Virus record (IMG/VR): IMGVR_UViG_3300045051_000090
Span: 1 to 42,684 of that record
Reading direction: 5' to 3' (one strand)
Origin: a virus
DNA length: 42,684 bases
Numbering within the stretch: position 1 is the first letter of the stretch; each line of letters begins with the position of its first letter. The notes below the pieces were generated by a model. It had not been told where the DNA came from and searched no databases. It saw only the letters and a program-made list of their open reading frames with translations. Below, in pieces: positions 6,596 to 11,886 of this stretch. Both the position numbers and the translations under genes were made by a program.

Positions 6596-6720
6596 TTGAG
6601 CCGTGGGGAGTCGCCTAGGATTATGAGTCCCCACGGTGACGATTTTGTTGATTTGTCTCGCCCTTTAACCTCCCGACGGCTTTTAATAGCTAGTGCCTCT
6701 AGCCGAGAGTAAAATTTTGA
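6596..6720 (-). other. Structured spacer inside the tRNA array, unidentified
   Basis: 125 bp without a canonical tRNA. It contains a 9-bp GC-rich stem, CCGTGGGGA (6601-6609) with TCCCCACGG (6628-6636), and on the minus strand a loop that reads CUCAUAA, like an anticodon loop with CAU. Further upstream on the minus strand there is a second stem, CGGCU/AGCCG. It may be a decayed tRNA or a separate small RNA. Confidence 0.45.
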
Positions 6721-6802
6721 TGGACGTGGTGGGAATCGAACCCACGTGTGGAATCCAGTTTACCTTTTACAGTAAACTATCAACCCTCAACCTTTCACGC
6801 CC
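6721..6802 (-). tRNA. tRNA-like element, GUA-containing, enlarged anticodon loop
   Basis: 82 nt. Acceptor GGGCGUG/CACGUCC fully pairs (one G-U) and the T arm GUGGG/CCCAC with loop UUCGAUU is perfect. The anticodon region reads GUUUA-CUGUAAA-AGG-UAAAC, so the loop holds three extra bases, and no good D stem is visible. No CCA is encoded. A normal tRNA-Tyr lies at 6881-6966. Possibly a decayed or specialised tRNA. Confidence 0.55.
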
Positions 6803-6803
6803 T

Positions 6804-6879
6804 TGGTGGAATCTCTGGGAATCGAACCCAGACCTCCTCTGTGCAAGAGAGGAATGCTAACCGTTATCACTAAGACCCC
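6804..6879 (-). tRNA. tRNA-Ala (UGC)
   Basis: 76 nt with encoded ACCA. Anticodon loop CUUGCAC in stem CCUCU/AGAGG. The acceptor carries the G3-U70 pair that identifies alanine. Confidence 0.94.
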
Positions 6880-6880
6880 T

Positions 6881-6966
6881 TGGTGGGGAGCATAGGATTC
6901 GAACCTACCAAGCCAATGGCGCCGGATTTACAGTCCGGTGCGACTCACCACCTTCGCCGACTCCCC
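6881..6966 (-). tRNA. tRNA-Tyr (GUA)
   Basis: 86 nt class II tRNA with encoded ACCA. Anticodon loop CUGUAAA in stem CCGGA/UCCGG, long variable arm, acceptor GGGGAGU/GCUCCCC. Confidence 0.93.
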
Positions 6967-6970
6967 TTGG

Positions 6971-7028
6971 TGGTCGGGGGGCAACCCCCGGCTTCTAGGC
7001 TGTTATCCTAGTTACCGGAGACCCCCCG
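6971..7028 (-). other. Arm-less tRNA-like hairpin with encoded CCA
   Basis: 58 nt. A 7-bp acceptor-like helix CGGGGGG/CCCCCCG is followed by A and CCA, and a 5-bp stem CUAGG/CCUAG holds a 7-base loop AUAACAG (anticodon position AAC). Between them only CCGG/CCGG pairs; no T loop or D arm is present. It has the spacing and CCA end of the neighbouring tRNAs but lacks two arms. The strand is set by the CCA and the neighbours; the element is nearly palindromic. Confidence 0.5.
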
Positions 7029-7059
7029 ATTTGGTGGCAGACCTGCCAAGACATCAGTC

Positions 7060-7254
7060 TCAACAACTGCCCTCCTCGTCGTCCACCTTTGACGAGATAG
7101 CCTTGACGGACGCAACCGAAGCGTCACGGACTGAACGCTCTGCTCGTTCTGCTACCAACTTGCGGTATGGCAGACACGGCGCTTCACACCCATAATACTT
7201 CTCGGGCGTCGTCTCGCGACATTCTCGACAACAAATAGGCTCAATCGAATCCAA
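7060..7254 (-). CDS. Small Cys-rich zinc-binding phage protein
   Basis: 64 residues. ICCRECRE followed by YYGCEAPCLPYRKL has the CxxC...GCxxxC..Y layout of a widespread family of small phage zinc proteins of unknown role (these usually read C..C..R..GCH..C..Y). The C-terminal half is a charged helix. The start is TTG at 7254, directly after the upstream stop; GGAGAGGTGG lies 7-8 bases upstream and supports it. It stops just before the tRNA array. Confidence 0.7.
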   Translation of the reverse strand: MDSIEPICCRECRETTPEKYYGCEAPCLPYRKLVAERAERSVRDASVASVKAISSKVDDEEGSC

Positions 7255-7518
7255 TTAAATCACCACCTCTCCATAGTTTTCAAAACGACGGAAATAACAG
7301 CATATTGCTTGGAACTCGCAGCGACCAATGAGACACTTGCGCTCGTGAGCCTTCTTACACCTCGACATAAAGTGGCCGTGGTAGTTGTGGTGAAGGTCAT
7401 AAGGCAGGGTCATTGGCTCGTTCTTGATACCCAACTTCTTGTAGAGCTTCTTCGGCCAGTAGAAATGGTGGTCGTCCTTCTTACGGACTTGCTTCCCCTT
7501 ATTCTTACGCTTGGCCAC
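7255..7518 (-). CDS. Hypothetical basic His/Cys-rich protein
   Basis: 87 residues. Lys-rich start, then DDHHFYWPKKL, LHHNYHGHF and four Cys in the C-terminal third (RC, KCLIGRC, CC). The His clusters and Cys pairs suggest metal binding, perhaps a degenerate HNH-like fold, but no full motif is present. Start is GTG with GGGGGTGA upstream. Function unknown. Confidence 0.65.
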   Translation of the reverse strand: MAKRKNKGKQVRKKDDHHFYWPKKLYKKLGIKNEPMTLPYDLHHNYHGHFMSRCKKAHERKCLIGRCEFQAICCYFRRFENYGEVVI

Positions 7519-7550
7519 GTCGTCACCCCCTAAGTGGACGTTGTGAACTT

Positions 7551-7608
7551 ACTTGGCTAATGCCACCTGTGCAGGGAATTTCGAACTCCCCCGCAAAGCT
7601 GACTTCAG
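7551..7608. other. Intergenic stem-loops with a T-arm-like sequence
   Basis: Three small stems follow one another: GGCTAATGCC near 7555, GCAGGG/CCCCGC near 7571-7594, and AGCTGACTTCAGCT near 7598. On the minus strand the middle one carries UUCGAAA in a GGGAG/UUCCC stem, like a tRNA T arm, but no acceptor or anticodon arm can be paired. No gene found. Confidence 0.35.
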
Positions 7609-7824
7609 CTAAATACCCCTCAATAAATTTTTTAACTGTATCTTCAGACGCTTTTTGCTTGGCTTTTTGATCGTAGGCTTAGTATATCCACAGAAGGCGC
7701 AAGCGTGGACAGTTGCTACTGAAGTGAACTTAAATTTCTTAGGAACAGGTATTCTACGACGACATCTCGGACACTCTGCCAGAACCGAGATTACCTTTCC
7801 TTTTTCGTCTACATTTTTTATCAT
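7609..7824 (-). CDS. Small zinc-ribbon protein
   Basis: 71 residues. CPRCRRRIPVP and CAFCGYTKP form a classic four-Cys zinc ribbon (about residues 18-21 and 42-45) with a strongly basic C-terminal tail, suited to nucleic-acid binding. The ATG overlaps the stop of the upstream membrane protein (ATGA), so it is likely translated by coupling. Role unknown. Confidence 0.75.
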   Translation of the reverse strand: MIKNVDEKGKVISVLAECPRCRRRIPVPKKFKFTSVATVHACAFCGYTKPTIKKPSKKRLKIQLKNLLRGI

Positions 7825-7979
7825 AGCCAGTTTATAACTCCGTAAATTAAGACTAGATAAATTACTGCTGCAATGAATCCTGCCGTGAAACCATAGGGCT
7901 TTGCCTCTCGTGGTCGGTCGATATTATACATTGCTGATAATGCGTTCATTGTGAACAAAATGATAAGTGCGATTTTCAT
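7821..7979 (-). CDS. Small membrane protein, two helices
   Basis: 52 residues, too short for many gene callers. Starts MKIALIILFTMNALSAMYNI and ends with a second hydrophobic helix (AGFIAAVIYLVLIYGVINWL), separated by a polar RPREAKPYG turn. Ribosome site AGGAGAG at 5-bp spacing. It would sit in the inner membrane as a hairpin. It lies near a transglycosylase, so a holin-like or envelope role is possible but not shown. Confidence 0.75.
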   Translation of the reverse strand: MKIALIILFTMNALSAMYNIDRPREAKPYGFTAGFIAAVIYLVLIYGVINWL

Positions 7980-7987
7980 TTTCTCTC

Positions 7988-8227
7988 CTAAAAGTTTTTA
8001 ATCTTTATTTTAATACCGTTGTTTAGTTGAATTTGTGTCCAAGAACCTTGTTGTTCAACGGACTGGATTCGAATGTTTCTTTTTATTTCTTCGTAAACGG
8101 GAACGAACTCTGGCTTTTTTGTCCCTTCATTTACTTGTTTGACTAATTTTCTACGCTTGTCGGTAAATTTTGCCCCCCGCAAAAGATTCTCGACTTGTTT
8201 GATTGTGTAAAACCCCGGCTTAAACAT
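7988..8227 (-). CDS. Hypothetical basic protein
   Basis: 79 residues, Lys/Arg-rich, starting MFKPGFYTIKQVENLLRGAK, which reads as a helix-turn-helix-like opening, and ending in a beta hairpin (TQIQLNNGIKIKIKNF). It overlaps the upstream membrane gene by 8 bp. DNA binding is possible; family unknown. Confidence 0.7.
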   Translation of the reverse strand: MFKPGFYTIKQVENLLRGAKFTDKRRKLVKQVNEGTKKPEFVPVYEEIKRNIRIQSVEQQGSWTQIQLNNGIKIKIKNF

Positions 8228-8399
8228 CTTCGTCCTCCAATATCCATTTAATCAATTTTAGATAAGGGATATACATTAGTCCGAAGAATATTGCTGACCA
8301 GATAAGTCCATAAAAAAAAGACACATATATCGCCCAAAAGGACACAGCGAACCAATATAGTGCTGTTGCGATAGTTGTGACTACTTCTAATTTATTCAT
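8220..8399 (-). CDS. Small membrane protein, two helices
   Basis: 59 residues, not in most gene sets because of its size. Two hydrophobic helices (about 8-29 and 33-50, with ALYWFAVSFWAIYVSFF and IWSAIFFGLMYIPYL) and an acidic tail EDEDV. Ribosome site GAGGGGAA before the ATG. It shares the arrangement of two small membrane proteins per operon seen in lysis regions. Role unknown. Confidence 0.72.
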   Translation of the reverse strand: MNKLEVVTTIATALYWFAVSFWAIYVSFFYGLIWSAIFFGLMYIPYLKLIKWILEDEDV

Positions 8400-8480
8400 T
8401 TCCCCTCACTTTTTGTTTTTGGACTGTCAGCTCGCGCGAAACTGACGAGTGAAGCGTTTTTTGTTTGTCCAATATTTGTT

Positions 8481-8555
8481 TTATTTTGTTTGATATGTGC
8501 CTAAGACTCTATAAACGAAGAAAAAAGATAATACCCAGATACCTACGAGGAGCAT
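8481..8555 (-). CDS. Possible 24-residue membrane peptide
   Basis: Very short frame MLLVGIWVLSFFFVYRVLGT ending QTK. One hydrophobic helix with a basic end. GGTGGAG lies 5 bases before the ATG, inside the end of the transglycosylase gene. Real expression is uncertain. Confidence 0.35.
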   Translation of the reverse strand: MLLVGIWVLSFFFVYRVLGTYQTK

Positions 8556-9106
8556 TTGACTCCACCGTAAATCGGCTGAAGGCTTGGGCTACACACCGCA
8601 TACCACGCTGACCAGTTACGAACGCCACGTCTCGCACGAACATATTTTTGGTAGGCGCGAGCGACATTTGCTTCGGGGTCATAGATCGGTTCTTGGTGCA
8701 GTTGGAACAAACCGTGGTCTTGTGTAGACGATATTTTTGTGGGAACACAGCCGGACTCTTTGTCCATTACTAACATTGCTGTTTCTACTTCCCAATCGTA
8801 TTTAGCGACTATTGGTCGATATACTTCACAATTACCAGAAGCCGAGGCGAGACGCACATTTGAGGCCTTCGCTTGTTTCAGCTTTTCGTTTTCTTCCTGT
8901 TTTGTTTTTAGTTCGTTTTCAAGTTGCTTGTTTTTTTCGTTTAGTGCTTCATTCTCTTGCGAGAGCTGAATTACTTGTTCTTGTAGAGTCTTTACTTGTC
9001 TTTCCAAGTTGTCTTGTCTGATTTGTCGGGCTTGGACTAGTCTACCTCCTACGAGTGTCACTAATATTAAAAATAATACTAGATAGACTTTTCGGTTCTT
9101 ACTAAT
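8543..9106 (-). CDS. Membrane-anchored lytic transglycosylase, probable ATT start
   Basis: 187 residues with the ATT start at 9106, or 172 with the GTG at 9061. ATT is preferred: AAGGAG lies 6 bases upstream, and it adds a basic-plus-hydrophobic anchor (SKNRKVYLVLFLILVTLVGG) that the short form loses. A long coiled coil follows (about 30-80), then an SLT-type lysozyme fold: WEVETAMLVMDKESGC with catalytic Glu near 117, QDHGLFQLHQEP and NWSAWYAV. The enzyme would cut peptidoglycan glycan strands from the outer face of the membrane. An in-frame TAA at 9122-9124 limits how far upstream the start can be. It is far from the late lysis genes, so it may act in entry or early envelope remodelling. 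Confidence 0.8.
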   Translation of the reverse strand: MSKNRKVYLVLFLILVTLVGGRLVQARQIRQDNLERQVKTLQEQVIQLSQENEALNEKNKQLENELKTKQEENEKLKQAKASNVRLASASGNCEVYRPIVAKYDWEVETAMLVMDKESGCVPTKISSTQDHGLFQLHQEPIYDPEANVARAYQKYVRARRGVRNWSAWYAVCSPSLQPIYGGVKCSS

Positions 9107-9209
9107 TTTTTGCTCCTTTTTTTAAGCTACATCAGAGATTCCCTTGTTTTGTTTCAAAGTTCCCTCTTACTCTGAAGACTCCGTTACCGACTACGCGAAT
9201 AACTTAGTT

Positions 9210-9320
9210 CCCCCCTATTAGGCTTAGTTAACAGGTGTGCAGGGATAGAGTTCGTTAAGCTCTAACTTCCGTCACCGAAGACGGCGGCATACTTTAGCCT
9301 AATCCCCGCGCACCTATCAA
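9210..9320 (-). ncRNA. Structured leader RNA, possible riboregulator
   Basis: On the minus strand, 9302-9315 pairs with 9233-9246 in a 14-bp helix (one C-A mismatch, one G-U). Inside lie a hairpin CCGUC-UUCGGU-GACGG (9269-9284) and a stem AGAG/CUCU. AUUAGGCU (9296-9303) is also complementary to AGCCUAAU (9217-9224) beyond the helix, so a pseudoknot or a switch between two folds is possible. It lies between a strong promoter and the transglycosylase gene. Confidence 0.55.
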
Positions 9321-9351
9321 ATAATTTACAATGTGCTATATGTATATATTA

Positions 9352-9381
9352 AGTATAAAGTATTCGGTATATACCTGTCAA
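9352..9381 (-). promoter_or_regulatory. Sigma70-type promoter
   Basis: TTGACA (9376-9381), 18-bp spacer, TATACT (9352-9357), reading leftward into the leader RNA and transglycosylase gene. The spacer starts with the palindrome GGTATATACC, a possible operator. Confidence 0.85.
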
Positions 9382-9409
9382 CACTATTTTATACCCTTAT
9401 TTTAATAAG

Positions 9410-9418
9410 TTATCCACA
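9410..9418 (+). promoter_or_regulatory. DnaA box
   Basis: TTATCCACA, an exact match to the DnaA consensus. The flanks AGTTATCCACAGTTT are the same as at 20210-20224, also just upstream of a minus-strand promoter. Confidence 0.6.
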
Positions 9419-9606
9419 GTTTCTAACCAGTAGGCACGATAGGGGATTACCCCAACATATCACTTGAGCGGTAACTTAATAGTTCTATGTGTAGAAAAAT
9501 GCTAGAAGTGTTATGACCAAGATAAAGCCCCCAACCGTATAAGACACTACCTCATACTTAGTATTATTCTTTATCCCACTTCTTTTTATTAGGCTCTGCC
9601 CCTTTT

Positions 9607-9630
9607 ACAGCCACTTTTAGCGAATATGTT
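9607..9630. repeat. Dispersed control motif, copy A
   Basis: ACAGCCACTTT-TA-GCGAATATGTT. Apart from a TA insertion it is identical to 21048-21069 in the other gene-free region. Confidence 0.8.
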
Positions 9631-9743
9631 GGTCGGCTGATACTGTCCTAAATTTTGGAAGACATTTTTTTTCGTTTTCTATTGTTGGAGGAACGCCTTA
9701 AAACCCCCTAAATTTTTCATTGTGCCTATATATAAGTCTTACA

Positions 9744-9774
9744 CGAAAGAGGACTATGTTTCAAGTCCTTTCTC
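9744..9774 (-). terminator. Possible terminator hairpin
   Basis: AGAAAGGACTT / AAGTCCTTTCT-like arms: plus-strand GAAAGAGGACT and AAGTCCTTTCTC pair with one bulge around ATGTTTC. It lies just beyond the stop of the gene at 9790-10038. The T run is poor, so the call is weak. Confidence 0.35.
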
Positions 9775-9789
9775 GTTTATTACCTATAA

Positions 9790-10038
9790 TTAACTAAAGA
9801 AATAATCTTTCTTACCGCACTTACATTCCAAGTCTCTAACAATGCGACCATTAAAATATTCTCTTTCTTTAACTACTTCGAATTGGTGTTCTCCCTTGTA
9901 AAATTTACACTTCTTGTTCTTTTTACTAAGAGATCGTTTGTTGCCTTTTACTTCTTCCGGAGGGTCAATTTCGCCAATATATTCCATTTGAATATGCTTT
10001 GGCGCTCCCCAATTTACGTCTTTCGTGCCTCTTGCCAT
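9790..10038 (-). CDS. Hypothetical basic zinc-like protein
   Basis: 82 residues from the ATG at 10038, which has AAGG about 8 bases upstream and follows the stop of the nucleotidyltransferase gene by one base. Lys-rich centre (KGNKRSLSKKNKKCKFYKG) and a C-terminal CKCGKK, three Cys in all. The last gene of the RNA-repair operon. Nucleic-acid binding is plausible; family unknown. Confidence 0.65.
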   Translation of the reverse strand: MARGTKDVNWGAPKHIQMEYIGEIDPPEEVKGNKRSLSKKNKKCKFYKGEHQFEVVKEREYFNGRIVRDLECKCGKKDYFFS

Positions 10039-10039
10039 T

Positions 10040-10810
10040 TTAGCAACCTTCACACATCGGTTCTGTGTATGCCTTGTGAATGAAATCTTCAATCCACTCA
10101 ATATCTGGCTTCATTTCCTTAAATTCACTTTTAGCCTCTGCAACTGCGACACGATTATTCATATCACTCATTGCTGCGACTATCTCTGGCAAATAAGGTT
10201 GAATCTCGGCTACTGACAATGGCTTAATTTTTAGTAACAAATCCTTAAAATCGCATTCGTCCAAATTACATTTGAACTCTCCGGTTAATAGGAACTGTTC
10301 ACATTGCCACATTACACGAAGGAAGGCGACGGCAAATTTTGCTGTTCGTTCCTGTCCTTTTACACCAACGTCTTCAAAGTTATAAAACTTGTTCCATTGA
10401 TTGTGTGCGTAACCTCTTGAGGCGTTGACAAAATGGTGAGTGTCCATAAATTTAGTCCAGTTCTCTCTCATTTCGTCGATTATAGGACTTGTCTCAATTA
10501 CTTGGTCAGAGAAGAATACCTCCAAGATCGTAGCGTTTCCCTTTGTCGCTTGTTTACAAAAGTCGGCTAGTTCATACGAAGTGTTGTCTTCGTCGCCTTC
10601 AATCCAAGTTGTGTTCTTCTGTTTTTTGAATGGGCTTAGGACGTTCTTCAACGGTGAGATATGAATGCCCCGATAATCCCAATCAGAATTTTCGTTGGCG
10701 AGGCCGTGAAGCCTCGAACCAACAACTACCTTTGTTAATACTTTAACCTCGTCTTCTGATTCGTGAACCATCAACTCGGCAACTTCTTTTGCTTCGTCTG
10801 GAAATAACAT
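10040..10810 (-). CDS. RlaP-like nucleotidyltransferase (pol-beta superfamily)
   Basis: 256 residues. VVVGSRLHG (28-36) followed by NSDWDYRGI (41-49) is the GS...D-x-D-x-R-G signature of the RlaP/YcgL-type nucleotidyltransferases (Pfam PF10127). Asp43 and Asp45 would bind the metal and nucleotide. This family is linked by gene neighbourhood to RNA ligases and proposed to add or edit nucleotides on damaged RNA ends; the two genes upstream here are indeed a polynucleotide kinase-phosphatase and an RNA ligase. The C-terminal half is helical. The ATG at 10810 overlaps the upstream TGA; a GTG one codon earlier is possible. The exact reaction is unknown. Confidence 0.85.
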   Translation of the reverse strand: MLFPDEAKEVAELMVHESEDEVKVLTKVVVGSRLHGLANENSDWDYRGIHISPLKNVLSPFKKQKNTTWIEGDEDNTSYELADFCKQATKGNATILEVFFSDQVIETSPIIDEMRENWTKFMDTHHFVNASRGYAHNQWNKFYNFEDVGVKGQERTAKFAVAFLRVMWQCEQFLLTGEFKCNLDECDFKDLLLKIKPLSVAEIQPYLPEIVAAMSDMNNRVAVAEAKSEFKEMKPDIEWIEDFIHKAYTEPMCEGC

Positions 10811-11019
10811 CACAATACTCCTCCTCTTACAATTTCTTTGTCAGAAATCTCTTTTAACCATTTTTGGGCTTGTTTTAGAGAGGTTGTAGTAGGACTTTCT
10901 TGCGAATACATACAACCGGACTCGTAACAACTCCACGTTTCAACGTAATAATGCTTTACGCCGTTCCTTTGCTCACGAAAAGCGATTCTCGGTAAATGCT
11001 CTCTTCTAAACAGTCCCAT
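10810..11019 (-). CDS. Hypothetical small protein in RNA-repair operon
   Basis: 69 residues, two Cys (WSCYESGCMYS) and a C-terminal helix (SLKQAQKWLKEISDKEIV). Ribosome site AAGGAGAT before the ATG. Sits between the kinase-phosphatase and the nucleotidyltransferase with 1-bp spacing, so it is co-translated with them. No family recognised; it could be a partner of the repair enzymes. Confidence 0.7.
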   Translation of the reverse strand: MGLFRREHLPRIAFREQRNGVKHYYVETWSCYESGCMYSQESPTTTSLKQAQKWLKEISDKEIVRGGVL

Positions 11020-11886
11020 CTAAAAATCTCCTTCAGCCACTTGTAGGCAAGTTAATCCTTTGTCTCTCCACATTTCGACCACTTGATTCCGGTCGTCGAG
11101 GACAAATTGGACGTTATATTTGTCTTTTACGTGCTGATTAAATAACTCTTCTTTGACGATTGCGTCTTTTCGGCTATCACCGGCCTCTCGCATAAGTAAT
11201 TGGTCAAAAGGCACATTATTATCAATTAGCCAGTTTTCAGTTGCTTCACGACAAGAACCGTCTCGACCCGATAACATTATGATTTCGTGCTGATAACCGA
11301 CAAATCTTGATAAAATCTCCAGAATTGGCTCATTTACACGGTCTATACCGACCTTTTCCCAATCATAAGGCGACCTTTTACCCATTTTTGCGATAGTTCC
11401 GTCAATGTCGCACAATATTGCCTTCTTTAAATCAGTATTTGGCACATATTGCTCCAGTTTTGGCTTAACATATTGGTTATACATACGCATAATCACGTCT
11501 TTACCAACTGAATTTTGACGTTTGAGGTCTCTTTTGATACATTCTGCGACCGGAACTTTCAAGAAACTGTCGTCTTCAGTCACAATTACCTTGTCTCCGA
11601 ATCTTTGCTTCACAATCCAAGAGATTCTCTTGAAGTGAGAGTCGTCTAGGTTAGTATCGTCGACGACTACGTTCTTACCTTCGTCGAGTGCTAGAAGGAT
11701 AAGATAATCTCTCATATCCTTCACGAACTTCTCATTTGACTTAGACCACTTGGAATTGTCCATCATTGCTCTAAGATCGTCTTTATTTACTCGTTTCCAC
11801 CCGAACTTGTCTACTAATTGTTTTGCGAATGTTGATTTGCCACTTGCCGGTAGTCCTTTAAGAAGCAATACTTCCTGCTGTTTCAC
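11020..11886 (-). CDS. pseT: Polynucleotide 5'-kinase / 3'-phosphatase, T4 PseT type
   Basis: 288 residues (T4 enzyme 301). Kinase half: P-loop GLPASGKST (11-19), then RVNKDDLRAMM and NVVVDDTNLD. Phosphatase half of the HAD type: CDIDGT (159-164), MLSGRDG (204-210) and the closing DDRNQVVEMWR (264-274), very close to the T4 protein over the last 30 residues. The enzyme turns 5'-OH and 3'-phosphate or cyclic-phosphate ends into ligatable 5'-phosphate and 3'-OH ends, as needed to mend tRNAs cut by anticodon nucleases. GTG start with a GAGGGGGT site; it overlaps the ligase gene by 29 bp, so the two are made together. Confidence 0.95.
   Translation of the reverse strand: MKQQEVLLLKGLPASGKSTFAKQLVDKFGWKRVNKDDLRAMMDNSKWSKSNEKFVKDMRDYLILLALDEGKNVVVDDTNLDDSHFKRISWIVKQRFGDKVIVTEDDSFLKVPVAECIKRDLKRQNSVGKDVIMRMYNQYVKPKLEQYVPNTDLKKAILCDIDGTIAKMGKRSPYDWEKVGIDRVNEPILEILSRFVGYQHEIIMLSGRDGSCREATENWLIDNNVPFDQLLMREAGDSRKDAIVKEELFNQHVKDKYNVQFVLDDRNQVVEMWRDKGLTCLQVAEGDF

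Larger units (their letters stand above)
9419..9789. other. Gene-free region with repeated control motif
   Basis: 371 bp with no convincing reading frame on either strand. It holds one copy of the motif shared with 21048-21069 (at 9607-9630), several short hairpins (for example GGGGATTACCCC near 9442), and a hairpin near the end (GAAAGAGGACT...AGTCCTTTCTC, 9744-9774) close to the 3' end of the minus gene at 9790, where it may end transcription. Confidence 0.5.

Noticed and set aside
6063-6712. Plus-strand frames across the tRNA array
   Set aside because: They are reverse complements of tRNA genes; the recurring LEPP and RTRT-like motifs come from T arms.
5878-7028. Suppressor tRNA or recoded stop codons
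   Set aside because: No anticodon complementary to TAA, TAG or TGA, and all three stops end genes with normal overlaps.
7551-7608. A further tRNA or a tmRNA end
   Set aside because: A T-arm-like hairpin exists, but the flanks do not pair as an acceptor and there is no anticodon arm.
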